Assembly: GCF_007748175.1 (NCBI RefSeq)
Contig: NZ_CP037422.1
Location: forward strand, 4,148,327 to 4,212,326
Length of the DNA: 64,000 bases
Origin: Gimesia aquarii
Lineage (GTDB): Bacteria; Planctomycetota; Planctomycetia; Planctomycetales; Planctomycetaceae
Direction: 5' to 3'
The position numbers and the translations under genes were made by a program. The notes beneath the pieces were generated by a model. That model ran no database searches. It was not told the origin of the DNA and worked only from the letters and a program-made list of their open reading frames with translations. This document shows, one piece after another, positions 18,319-26,458 of this stretch; position 1 is the stretch's first letter; each line of letters opens with the position of its first letter.

Positions 18319-19041
18319 TTAATAAGAGCTCGTGCCCGTGGATGTCACTTCAATCACAGGTAGCCCCAGCCGTGTTCTGGCTTCGTTCAGAATGTCACTT
18401 GTGCGACTGGCTCCACATCGGGTAACACCCAGTTCACGCACAGTCAACAGTGAATCCAGATCGCGAACACCTCCCGCTGCTTTCACTTGTACATTGGGAC
18501 CAGTATGTTTTCTCATTAATTTAAGATCTTCGTGAGTGGCTCCCCCCGATCCGTACCCCGTCGAGGTTTTGACCCAATCGGCGTTTAATTCAGTGCAAAT
18601 CTCACACAGCCGTATTTTCTGAGTATCATCGAGGTAACAGTTTTCGAAAATCACTTTTACTTTCTGACCGGCGGCATGTGCCACTTCAATCACGGCAGCA
18701 ATATCCTGTTTCACGTAGTCCCTGTCACCACTCAATACCTTTGAAATATTAACGACCATATCCAACTCTTCGCAGCCATCCGCAACTGCCTGCTCTGCTT
18801 CTGCACGCTTAATCGCCGTTGTATGTCCGCCATGCGGAAAGCCAATGGTTGTAGACGCTTTGACAGTACTGCCAGAAAGTAAATTGGCACACTCTTTCAT
18901 GTAATAAGGCAGAATGCACACACTGGCAACATCATAAGCCAGAGCTAACTGAATACCGTTTTGTAAGTCATCAGTATTCAATGTCGGATTCAGCAGTGAG
19001 TGGTCTATCATCTTGGCCATATCTTCGTAGGAATAGTGCAT
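18319..19041 (-). CDS. deoC: Deoxyribose-phosphate aldolase
   Basis: 240 residues, the normal class I DeoC size. The catalytic residues are at the expected places: D94 in EELDMVVNI, Schiff-base lysine K158 in DWVKTSTGYG and proton-relay K187 in VKAAGGVRD. The phosphate-binding end is GASRTSDIL. The enzyme splits 2-deoxyribose-5-phosphate to glyceraldehyde-3-phosphate and acetaldehyde in the cytoplasm. It lies 99 bp after the ROK kinase on the same strand, so it may be the last gene of the GntR-controlled sugar operon or have its own promoter. It converges with the PKS operon (65 bp apart). No other deoxynucleoside genes are near. This may indicate use on another sugar phosphate, but that is a guess. 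Confidence 0.95.
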   Translation of the reverse strand: MHYSYEDMAKMIDHSLLNPTLNTDDLQNGIQLALAYDVASVCILPYYMKECANLLSGSTVKASTTIGFPHGGHTTAIKRAEAEQAVADGCEELDMVVNISKVLSGDRDYVKQDIAAVIEVAHAAGQKVKVIFENCYLDDTQKIRLCEICTELNADWVKTSTGYGSGGATHEDLKLMRKHTGPNVQVKAAGGVRDLDSLLTVRELGVTRCGASRTSDILNEARTRLGLPVIEVTSTGTSSY

Positions 19042-19140
19042 TTTTTCTCTCCCTCTATGTTTTTGTTATTTATGTTTAAAATGCTGTTTTCACTCTTTGA
19101 ACGCATATCAAAAACATTGCTTTGTCACTCTCTGGAAAAA

Positions 19141-20100
19141 TTAGAGCGCGTCTTTTGCTATAGCGATCGCACCGATGACGCCAGCTTTGACTCCCAATTC
19201 CGATTTCAAGACTTGAACATGATCCGTCGGAAACATTCCCACACGTTCCTGGATGACAGACTGCACCGTTTCAATTAAAAGCGGCCCCATCTCTGCCACA
19301 CCACCGCCGAGTACAACCATATCAGGATGCAGAATTGTGACGACATTTGCTGCAGCGATCCCGATATAGCTGGAAGCATCAATGAGTGCCGCATGGATTA
19401 ATGGGTCCTGCTGTGCCACTTGTGCCATCTCTACTACTGTCACCCGACTCGCATCGCCTTCCACCAACTGATGAAGGTTCGGTGCCTGTCCCGAATTCAT
19501 TAACCGGATTCCCGCACTCGCAATCGCCGGTCCACTTGCCAGAGTTTCTAAACAACCACGATTGCCACACCCACAACGCGGCCCCTCGGGTAAGATTGTC
19601 TGGTGACCTAATTCGCCGGCTGCACCGAGTGGTCCGAGTCGCAATTGTCCCTCAATGGCAACTCCACCTCCGACTCCCGTTCCCAGTGTCATAAAAGCCA
19701 GAGTCGCATCAGAACAAGATCTTCCATGACCGAAACGCAACTCACCCAATGTAGCCGCGCGGGCATCATTGACAACGCGTACTTGACACGAAAGCAGATC
19801 TCCCAGTTGTCTGGCAACAGGCACCTCACGCCATTGAGAGGGCAAATTCGGCAGAAACTTCGTGATACCTTGTTCTACATCCACCAATCCAGGCACACCC
19901 ATTCCGAGCACTTTGAGGGAAACAGCATTCTTTTGCGAAAGTTGAGACAATAACTCGGCAATCCGACTAAGAACATTCGTTGCACCAAGGTGCCCTTCGG
20001 TCGAAATGCTCGCGTGACAGAGCAGATCACCGGCGCAATTCGCAAGAGCGACTTTAATTGAAGTTCCACCAAGATCAACACCGGCAATGGCTTCTCTCAT
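19141..20100 (-). CDS. ROK-family sugar kinase (glucokinase-like)
   Basis: 319 residues. The ATP phosphate-binding loop [14 protein letters not shown] opens the protein, and the catalytic Asp is D112 in [14 protein letters not shown]. The zinc site of ROK enzymes is complete: H166 in AGELGHQTI and C176, C178 and C183 in [12 protein letters not shown]. There is no N-terminal helix-turn-helix, so it is a kinase and not a NagC-type repressor. Members phosphorylate glucose, fructose, N-acetylmannosamine or related sugars, and the substrate cannot be read from sequence. The start overlaps the stop of the isomerase by 4 bp, showing tight operon coupling. Confidence 0.92.
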   Translation of the reverse strand: MREAIAGVDLGGTSIKVALANCAGDLLCHASISTEGHLGATNVLSRIAELLSQLSQKNAVSLKVLGMGVPGLVDVEQGITKFLPNLPSQWREVPVARQLGDLLSCQVRVVNDARAATLGELRFGHGRSCSDATLAFMTLGTGVGGGVAIEGQLRLGPLGAAGELGHQTILPEGPRCGCGNRGCLETLASGPAIASAGIRLMNSGQAPNLHQLVEGDASRVTVVEMAQVAQQDPLIHAALIDASSYIGIAAANVVTILHPDMVVLGGGVAEMGPLLIETVQSVIQERVGMFPTDHVQVLKSELGVKAGVIGAIAIAKDAL

Positions 20101-21032
20101 GTATTCGACTCTCCATGCGGAATATAATTACGCAGAAAAGTGCAGCATTGCTGTAAAGCGAGTTCGCGCGCTGCAAGGGAGCCTTCATAAACACGGTCTT
20201 CCACCTCCACACAGACCGGCCCCTGATATCCGGTATCGCCCAGCACTGCAAAAAAGTGCCCCCAGTCCACATCGCCCAGCCCCGGCAGTTTGGGAGAATG
20301 ATACTCGAGCGGGTTCGCCAGAATCCCTACCTCATTTAAGCGAGCTCGATCAACGCGAACATCCTTGGCATGAACGTGAAAAATTCGATCAGCAAATTCT
20401 TTGAGTGGCGTAACACAGTCCATTTGCATCCAGACCAAGTGCGAAGGATCGTAATTTAATCCAAAGTGAGAACTGGGAATCGCATCAAACATCCTCCGCC
20501 AAATTGCAGGACTGATCGCAAGATTTTTACCGCCCGGCCATTCATCATTTGTAAAAAACATCGGACAATTCTCAATTCCGACTTTTACGTCATGCTGTTC
20601 TGTGACTTTGATTAACGGCGTCCAGCATTCGAGAAACCGTTGCCAATTTTCATCGACCGATGCGCGATGATCACGACCGACAAATGTATTCACCTGTCGA
20701 ATTCCCAACTGAGCGGCGAATGCGATGATCCGTTTCAGATGTTCGATCGCCTGATTTGCTTCCGCCGTGTCTGCTGACAAAGGATTGGGGTAGTAACCCA
20801 GTCCACTGATATCGACCGCGTATTTTGCTGACAATTCACGTATCGCCTTCAAGTTGGATTCATCAGACTGTGTCACATCAACATGAGTCACACCTGCATA
20901 ACGTCGTTCTGCTTTGCCCACAGGCCAGCACATTAACTCAACGCAGTCATACCCCAGACGTGATGCGGTCGAAAATACCTGCTCAAGCGACGCTTCTGGT
21001 AAAATCGCACTTACAAAACCAAGCTTCATCAT
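20097..21032 (-). CDS. Sugar phosphate isomerase/epimerase (xylose isomerase-like TIM barrel)
   Basis: 311 residues, without a signal peptide. Blocks typical of the AP-endonuclease-2/xylose isomerase-like barrel are present: [13 protein letters not shown] at the end of strand 2, [51 protein letters not shown] and [12 protein letters not shown]. The conserved Glu, Asp and His residues would form a divalent metal site. Members isomerise or epimerise sugars and inositol derivatives, often with Gfo/Idh/MocA oxidoreductases as here. The gene overlaps both neighbours by 4 bp. The specific reaction is unknown; a role in inositol or keto-sugar breakdown would fit. Confidence 0.9.
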   Translation of the reverse strand: MMKLGFVSAILPEASLEQVFSTASRLGYDCVELMCWPVGKAERRYAGVTHVDVTQSDESNLKAIRELSAKYAVDISGLGYYPNPLSADTAEANQAIEHLKRIIAFAAQLGIRQVNTFVGRDHRASVDENWQRFLECWTPLIKVTEQHDVKVGIENCPMFFTNDEWPGGKNLAISPAIWRRMFDAIPSSHFGLNYDPSHLVWMQMDCVTPLKEFADRIFHVHAKDVRVDRARLNEVGILANPLEYHSPKLPGLGDVDWGHFFAVLGDTGYQGPVCVEVEDRVYEGSLAARELALQQCCTFLRNYIPHGESNT

Positions 21033-22192
21033 TTTTGGCTCTCTCCTACTTCAACCCAACATTGCTTCTGATGACTTTTGAGAATCGCTTCACACAGCAA
21101 AATTTCTCGGTGTCCATCCTCAAAAGTAGGAAACGGAGGCGAAGCCGTGAAGTCTCCAGAAGCAATATATCCATAGAACGCACGAAACAATTGCTTGAAG
21201 GTGTCTGGAAACCCTTCATTGTGACCTCCGGGATAACTGCAAGTCGATGCCGCAGATGGACTCAGCAGCGAAGGATCCCGTGTCAACAGTTCGTTCGGAC
21301 GATCACGATGACCGACCCAGAGTGCATTCGGCGCTTCGCTATTCCAGGAAAGGGATTGCTGACTACCGGCAATTTCAAACCGTAGACAATTTTTTCGCCC
21401 CGCTGTTGTCTGAGAGACGTGTAGTGAGCCTCGGGCACCGTTTTCAAATTTCAAGAGCACACACCCGGCATCGTCTGTTGTGACTACAACGGGCGCAGTT
21501 TTTGCTGAGTCTGTAACTTCATTTGAAAATGTTTCGCTGGCTCCAAGAGGACGCTGTCGTTCAGTATGAACGGTCTGCAGATCGGCACACACAGAAACGA
21601 CTTCTTGTCTGGTGATAAACTGAATCAAGTCTAACCAGTGAGTTCCAATATCCGCGACCGCCCGAAGTTCTCCTCCCTCATCGGCAATGACACGCCAGTT
21701 AAAATCGGTGTCGCGGAGCAACCAATCTTGTTGATAGGATCCATTCATGTGAATTGTGTCACCGAACTCAGAGCGGGCGACACGAGACGCGGCTTCCTGA
21801 CATAACGGATAAAATCGAATGTTGTAAGCAACCCCGGCGACGAGCCCGCACTCTGCAGCCAGGGTCACAAGTTCTGCCGACTCTCTTGAATTCATTGCCA
21901 ATGGCTTCTCACACATCACATGTTTGCCTGCGCGAAGCACCGCGGATGCCTGCTCAAAATGAAAACGGTTTGGTGTTGCCAGATGCACGACATCCACGCT
22001 GTCATCATCCAGTACATCGTTGAACGAAGTGTAACCACGCTCCAGCCCCAGAGTTTTGGCGGCCGTTTGAGATTTATCTGCAGTCGAACCAGCGATTCCA
22101 GCCACCCGTATGCCAGCTCTTTTTAATCCTTCGACATGCACGGGGCCAATAAATCCGGTGCCAACGACTGCCGCGGTCAGAGATTTAGGCAT
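21029..22192 (-). CDS. Gfo/Idh/MocA-family NAD(P)-dependent oxidoreductase
   Basis: 387 residues from ATG 22192, which has AAAGGA 8 nt upstream; the ATG at 22213 is less well placed. The N-terminal Rossmann motif is [21 protein letters not shown]. The EKP motif of the family follows in [18 protein letters not shown], where Lys is catalytic. The C-terminal alpha/beta domain has [14 protein letters not shown], with the conserved His. There is no Tat signal, so it works in the cytoplasm. Members oxidise hydroxyls on sugars, inositols or glycosides. It is the second gene of the operon after the GntR regulator (26 bp gap) and overlaps the isomerase by 4 bp. The dehydrogenase plus isomerase pairing suggests keto-sugar chemistry. 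Confidence 0.93.
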   Translation of the reverse strand: MPKSLTAAVVGTGFIGPVHVEGLKRAGIRVAGIAGSTADKSQTAAKTLGLERGYTSFNDVLDDDSVDVVHLATPNRFHFEQASAVLRAGKHVMCEKPLAMNSRESAELVTLAAECGLVAGVAYNIRFYPLCQEAASRVARSEFGDTIHMNGSYQQDWLLRDTDFNWRVIADEGGELRAVADIGTHWLDLIQFITRQEVVSVCADLQTVHTERQRPLGASETFSNEVTDSAKTAPVVVTTDDAGCVLLKFENGARGSLHVSQTTAGRKNCLRFEIAGSQQSLSWNSEAPNALWVGHRDRPNELLTRDPSLLSPSAASTCSYPGGHNEGFPDTFKQLFRAFYGYIASGDFTASPPFPTFEDGHREILLCEAILKSHQKQCWVEVGESQK

Positions 22193-22218
22193 CGCAAAAT
22201 TCCTTTCTACCATCGATG

Positions 22219-22983
22219 TTACCGCAGTTTACCCCGAGGAGGTGTGGCTGACTGAATGGGACCAAGCCGACTATGAAATTCGTATTGATCGCCCCGATAA
22301 AGTGTACGTTCCCACCAGAGTGGTTGACTGTTTTTAAGAAACCCGACAGAGACGACTTCGAGCGCTGGTGTTCGCGTTGAAACCTGCAAATGTCGCGCCT
22401 CGCTTGCCTTGAGCGATACCGCACGAATAATTTCATCCGCCCCCGCAATTGAGAGCCCATGAGTCTCCGTGAAGGCGCGATAGAGTGACCCTTTGGCATG
22501 GGTCTTTGTTAGATTAGGACAGCGGTCAGCCACAACATAACGATGTTCAAGGATCACGGGAATACCGTCAGCCAGCCGCAAGCGTTGCATCTCGAATAAC
22601 AACGAATCAGATTTAACCTCCAGGGCAGACAGTAATAGTTCATCTGATTCCGCGGCAACAATTTTCTGAAAAGAAATCAGTTCGGTCCCAGGGTTCTTGC
22701 GAGCAGCTTTTGCCTTTTCCGTAAAGCTGATCAAGGATCGCACGTCGTAATTGATGACATCACGCCGTACAAAAGTCCCAATCCCTCGACGAAATTCTAA
22801 CAGCCCTTCTGACACAAGACTGGCCAGCGCTTTGTTCGCCGTTGCGCGACTGACTTCAAACTGCTCGCTGATCTGACGTTCGGTGAGAAATTTGTCACCA
22901 CATTGATATTCGTCCCCCAGCGAGGCACGAAGCCGTTCGTTGAGTTGCTGATATACAGGATTGCGTTGCAGCATCTTATCCAT
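22219..22983 (-). CDS. GntR-family regulator of the HutC/UTRA subfamily
   Basis: 254 residues from ATG 22983 (GGAG 8 nt upstream); the frame reaches GTG 23016 without a better site. The N-terminal winged helix covers residues about 8-72, with GDKFLTERQISEQFEVSRATANKALASLVSEGLLEFRRGIGTFV being the GntR recognition and wing region. The C-terminal UTRA domain (about 90-245) has the LLFEMQRLRLADGIPVILEHRYVV segment, with ligand-binding Arg, and ends ...ERTLYRGDQYEF. UTRA domains bind sugar phosphates or similar small ligands. As first gene of the dehydrogenase-isomerase-ROK operon with a palindrome just upstream, it likely autoregulates the operon and responds to a pathway intermediate. Confidence 0.93.
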   Translation of the reverse strand: MDKMLQRNPVYQQLNERLRASLGDEYQCGDKFLTERQISEQFEVSRATANKALASLVSEGLLEFRRGIGTFVRRDVINYDVRSLISFTEKAKAARKNPGTELISFQKIVAAESDELLLSALEVKSDSLLFEMQRLRLADGIPVILEHRYVVADRCPNLTKTHAKGSLYRAFTETHGLSIAGADEIIRAVSLKASEARHLQVSTRTPALEVVSVGFLKNSQPLWWERTLYRGDQYEFHSRLGPIQSATPPRGKLR

Positions 22984-23023
22984 CGACTTACTCCAGAGTG
23001 AATTGCTCCTTTGCACACCAGCA

Positions 23024-23045
23024 TATAGGTGGCTTAGCCACTATA
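23024..23045. promoter_or_regulatory. Palindrome upstream of the GntR gene, probable autoregulatory operator
   Basis: GTGGCTTAGCCAC (23029-23041) is a perfect 6+1+6 inverted repeat, extended by TATAG on the left and TATA on the right if one bulged G is allowed. It sits 41-63 bp upstream of the GntR start codon, where the operon promoter should be. HutC-type GntR proteins bind symmetric sites of about this size. Binding itself is inference. Confidence 0.5.
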
Positions 23046-23408
23046 CCTACCTGAAAATCTCCTTGCAACCCAACAATATCCCTTCGACACAGAAACAAAA
23101 ACCAGGAACCAGAAAAGTACAGTCGGTTCCCGGAAACGCGGAATCTGTTCAGCTACTAAAGCTGATCGAGATTTTGATGAGAAATCATCGGTTGAGAAGT
23201 AAATCCATCTCGAACTGTTGATTCTTAATTTTGTTGTGATATCCCATTTCAAAATTGCATCTCAAATGAGATTGATTTACACGATTGATTTGTGTCTGCC
23301 TCTGCGTTTAAATAAGAACTCAGAAGATTTTTTAAGCATGTCTATATTTTAGAAGCAACTCCCCCCCTTCACTGCTTGTGTGGCAACTATTGAAAAGGCA
23401 ATATCCTG
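23046..23408. other. Intergenic region between GntR operon and sulfatase
   Basis: This 363 bp stretch contains no convincing gene. A short inverted repeat GGAACC (23105-23110)/GGTTCC (23125-23130) around a 14-nt loop is visible, with flanking CC and GG that could extend it past a mismatch. The region presumably holds the sulfatase promoter. No clear -35/-10 pair stands out. Confidence 0.35.
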
Positions 23409-24956
23409 ATGAGACCTGTGTTAACCGTTTTATTGTGCAGCTTGTTAGTTCCCACTTTCTTAGAAGCGAAAGAAAAACAATCAAATCCAAACATCATTGT
23501 CATTATGGCGGATGATCTTGGTTATGGTGATGTCTCCTGCTACGGCGCGACTGAATTGAAAACGCCTCATATCGATCAACTAGCAGCAGACGGTCTTCGC
23601 TTTACGAGTGGCTACTGCTCCGCTTCCACCTGCACGCCCACACGGTATTCAATGCTCACGGGGACGTATGCATTTCGTGGTAAACGCACAGGAATCGCTC
23701 CACCGAACTCACCGGCGATTATCAAACCAGGTACTGAAACGATCGCTTCCCTGCTAAAGCGCGCTGGTTATACAACTGCCGTGATTGGTAAATGGCATCT
23801 CGGACTTGGTGGGAAAGGAGGTCCAGACTGGAATGGACAACTAAAGCCAGGACCACTCGAGATCGGTTTTGACACCTGCTTTCTGCTGCCAACTACGAAT
23901 GATCGCGTGCCTCAAGTTTATGTGCAAGATCACCGGGTTCTCAATCTCGATCCCGCCGACCCGTTATGGGTGGGAACCAAAAAGCCGAGCCCCGACCATC
24001 CCACAGGGAAAACTCATCGTCATACACTGAAGATGGACTGGTCACACGGACACAACTCAACGATTCACAACGGTATCAGCCGGATTGGTTTTTATACCGG
24101 TGGTCATGCCGCCCGCTTCCGCGATGAAGATGTGGCCGATAAATGGGTTGAGAAATCAGTTGAATTTATTGAACAACACCAAAACGAACCTTTCTTTCTA
24201 TTCTTTTCATCACACGACATTCATGTTCCACGTATGCCTCACGAACGATTTCAGGGAAAGACAAAACTTGGTTTTCGTGGAGACTCGATTGTGCAGCTTG
24301 ACTGGTGCGTTGGTGAATTGATGAAGACACTCGATCGACTCAAGTTAGCTGATAACACGCTTGTTGTGTTTTGCTCCGACAATGGTCCGGTACTCGACGA
24401 TGGCTATAAAGACGGAGCAATCGAAAAGATTGGCAAGCACCGTGCCGCTGGTCCCTACACCGGAGGCAAGTACAGTGTCTATGAAGGCGGAACCAGAACA
24501 CCGTTTATCACCCGCTGGAAAGGTCGGATTCAGCCTGGCATCAGTGACCAGCTTGTCTGCACCATTGATCTGCCAGCCAGCCTTGCGGCTCTTACAAAAC
24601 AAGGCTTATCTGACGGAGAATGTCGAGACAGTTTCAATGTGTTGGGTGCTCTACTTGGTGAGAACAAAGCTAAAGGCCGCGATCACCTCGTCCAGCAGAA
24701 TAATGGCAACAACGGAACGTATGCCTTGCGTGTCGGTAACTGGAAACTGCATCGCTACGATAGAAAGTCTGCCAGAAATGTGACTGTCGAAGCGCAACTT
24801 GCAAATACGAAGGTGCCGCAGTTTCAACTCTTCAATCTGACTGACGATCCTGCCGAAAAAACAGATGTGCTCGCTGAGTATCCTGAAGTTGCAGAACGTC
24901 TCAAAACACAACTTGCTAAAATCATTGAGGATGGCCGCAGCAGACCAAAAAAGTAA
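23409..24956 (+). CDS. Secreted sulfatase (arylsulfatase A-like, formylglycine type)
   Basis: 515 residues with a Sec signal peptide (LTVLLCSLLVPTFLEA). The metal-binding pair D35-D36 is in VIMADDLGYG. The formylglycine motif C75-T-P-T-R79, followed by YSMLTG, is the complete CxPxR signature, so it should be a true class I sulfatase once C75 is oxidised. GKWHLG and FCSDNGP provide further active-site residues. It removes sulfate esters, probably from algal or mucin-like glycans, outside the cytoplasm. It converges with the DUF1501/DUF1553 operon and shares a terminator-like hairpin with it. Substrate class (subfamily) cannot be assigned by eye. Confidence 0.95.
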   Translation: MRPVLTVLLCSLLVPTFLEAKEKQSNPNIIVIMADDLGYGDVSCYGATELKTPHIDQLAADGLRFTSGYCSASTCTPTRYSMLTGTYAFRGKRTGIAPPNSPAIIKPGTETIASLLKRAGYTTAVIGKWHLGLGGKGGPDWNGQLKPGPLEIGFDTCFLLPTTNDRVPQVYVQDHRVLNLDPADPLWVGTKKPSPDHPTGKTHRHTLKMDWSHGHNSTIHNGISRIGFYTGGHAARFRDEDVADKWVEKSVEFIEQHQNEPFFLFFSSHDIHVPRMPHERFQGKTKLGFRGDSIVQLDWCVGELMKTLDRLKLADNTLVVFCSDNGPVLDDGYKDGAIEKIGKHRAAGPYTGGKYSVYEGGTRTPFITRWKGRIQPGISDQLVCTIDLPASLAALTKQGLSDGECRDSFNVLGALLGENKAKGRDHLVQQNNGNNGTYALRVGNWKLHRYDRKSARNVTVEAQLANTKVPQFQLFNLTDDPAEKTDVLAEYPEVAERLKTQLAKIIEDGRSRPKK

Positions 24957-24999
24957 CCATAACAGGCCTTGGTGACTACATTAATCTCTGGCTGAAGGT

Positions 25000-25018
25000 A
25001 AACAGGACATTCCTGTTT
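25000..25018. terminator. Bidirectional hairpin between convergent sulfatase and DUF1501 genes
   Basis: AAACAGGA (25000-25007) and TCCTGTTT (25011-25018) form a perfect 8-bp stem with a CAT loop. The arms end in A3/T3, so either strand could use it as a weak intrinsic terminator. It lies in the 72-bp gap between two converging stop codons. Confidence 0.55.
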
Positions 25019-25028
25019 GCTGTGTGGA

Positions 25029-26456
25029 TCACCCCATCAGTTCACGGATGGGTTTCCCCTGATCGGCAATAATGGGAGTCGGACGACCGTTGAAATCTTT
25101 AAGAAAGACGTTCGACGAATCGATTCCCAAATGATGATAGATTGTTGCCAGAAAGTCGCCTGCACCACAGATGCGTTCGATTGAGTCAGAACCATGTTTA
25201 TCAGTCGCACCAATGAAGCGGCCCGTTTCAATTCCGCCCCCGGCCCAGATATTGGAGAAAGCGCGTGCCCAATGGTCTCGGCCCGGTTGCTTCGTACCCG
25301 ATGGGGCACTTGCGTTTCCTGCACCGGTACTGGGCTGATAGTTAATTTTGGGAGTACGTCCGAATTCCCCGGTCACTACAACAAGCACACGTTTGTCCAA
25401 ACCGCGTTCGTAAATATCTTCGATCAAAGCAGACACTGCTTGATCATAGGCCTTTGATCGGAAACGCAGGGCATCGAAAACATGATGATTCACAGCATGG
25501 TCGTCCCAGTTATTCACACGACCACATAAGGGACCACTGAGGCTGGTGGAAAGAATATCCACTCCCGCTTCAACTAATCGACGCGCCATTAACAGTTGCT
25601 GCCCCCAGGTATTGCGTCCGTAACGATCGCGCGTGCGATCATCTTCTTTACTCAAATCGAACGCATCTTTCGTCTTTGGATTGGTGAGCAATGTCATTGC
25701 CTGGGTTTCAAATTCATCTAACGCCTGAAGCTCACCTGCCTGATCAAAAGCACGCTCCAATGTGTCGAGATTCTGACGAAGTGCCGCCCGACGATCCAGA
25801 TGCTTGACTTCAGCAGGATTAGATAAACCAATATTCGGCACAACGAAGTTCGGCTTGTTTGGATCACCAGAGACCGAAAAGGGACCATAGGCATCCCCGA
25901 GATAAGCGGCTCCCACGCGCTGCGATGAAAAATTGACACCGACATAAGGTGGTAAGGGATTTGTCCGCGGGCCTTCTTTCGCACGCAGGTAATTGGTGAC
26001 CGACATCCAGTCTGGATATTTGGGAATTTCTTTGTCACGAGTATCGGGATCGCCAGTCAGCATTCTTAGTGTTCCCGCAGGGTGGCCGGGGCTACCGTGA
26101 CGCATGGAACGCAGCACTGTGAATTTGTCAGCGATTTTCGCCTGCATTGGCAACAATTCTGTGAAATTCAAACCGGGTACTTTTGTGGGGATTGTTTCAA
26201 AAGGACCGCTGTATTCACTAGGCGCATTTGGTTTAGGATCATAGGTATCAATGTGCGAACAACCACCGGGTTGCCACACCATGATGACCGCGGTTTTTTC
26301 TTTGTTGTTTTTTGGAGCAGGACTTTCGGCACGAAGTCGCAAGATGCTCGGTAAACTCAGCGATGCGAATCCAGCTAAGCCCATTTTTAGAAAACCACGA
26401 CGGCTTCCCGGTCCCGGACAGGGGCTGATCGACGATGCATGAAATGGATCTGTCAT
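25029..26456 (-). CDS. DUF1501 secreted protein, third gene of the DUF1553/beta-domain operon
   Basis: 475 residues. The Tat signal SRRGFLKMGLAGFASLSLPSI is close to the N-terminus. DUF1501 blocks follow: TAVIMVWQPGGCSHIDTYDPKP, VLRSMRHGSPGHPAGTLRML, the central VNNWDDHAVNHHVFDALR and VVTGEFGRTPKINYQP, and PGRDHWARAFSNIWAGGGI. The metal-like Asp/His positions of the alkaline-phosphatase superfamily are retained, but the activity is unknown. The gene starts 2 bp after the stop of the 760-residue beta-domain protein, which itself begins 4 bp after the DUF1553 gene, so the three are one operon. Confidence 0.93.
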   Translation of the reverse strand: MTDPFHASSISPCPGPGSRRGFLKMGLAGFASLSLPSILRLRAESPAPKNNKEKTAVIMVWQPGGCSHIDTYDPKPNAPSEYSGPFETIPTKVPGLNFTELLPMQAKIADKFTVLRSMRHGSPGHPAGTLRMLTGDPDTRDKEIPKYPDWMSVTNYLRAKEGPRTNPLPPYVGVNFSSQRVGAAYLGDAYGPFSVSGDPNKPNFVVPNIGLSNPAEVKHLDRRAALRQNLDTLERAFDQAGELQALDEFETQAMTLLTNPKTKDAFDLSKEDDRTRDRYGRNTWGQQLLMARRLVEAGVDILSTSLSGPLCGRVNNWDDHAVNHHVFDALRFRSKAYDQAVSALIEDIYERGLDKRVLVVVTGEFGRTPKINYQPSTGAGNASAPSGTKQPGRDHWARAFSNIWAGGGIETGRFIGATDKHGSDSIERICGAGDFLATIYHHLGIDSSNVFLKDFNGRPTPIIADQGKPIRELMG

Positions 26457-26458
26457 CT

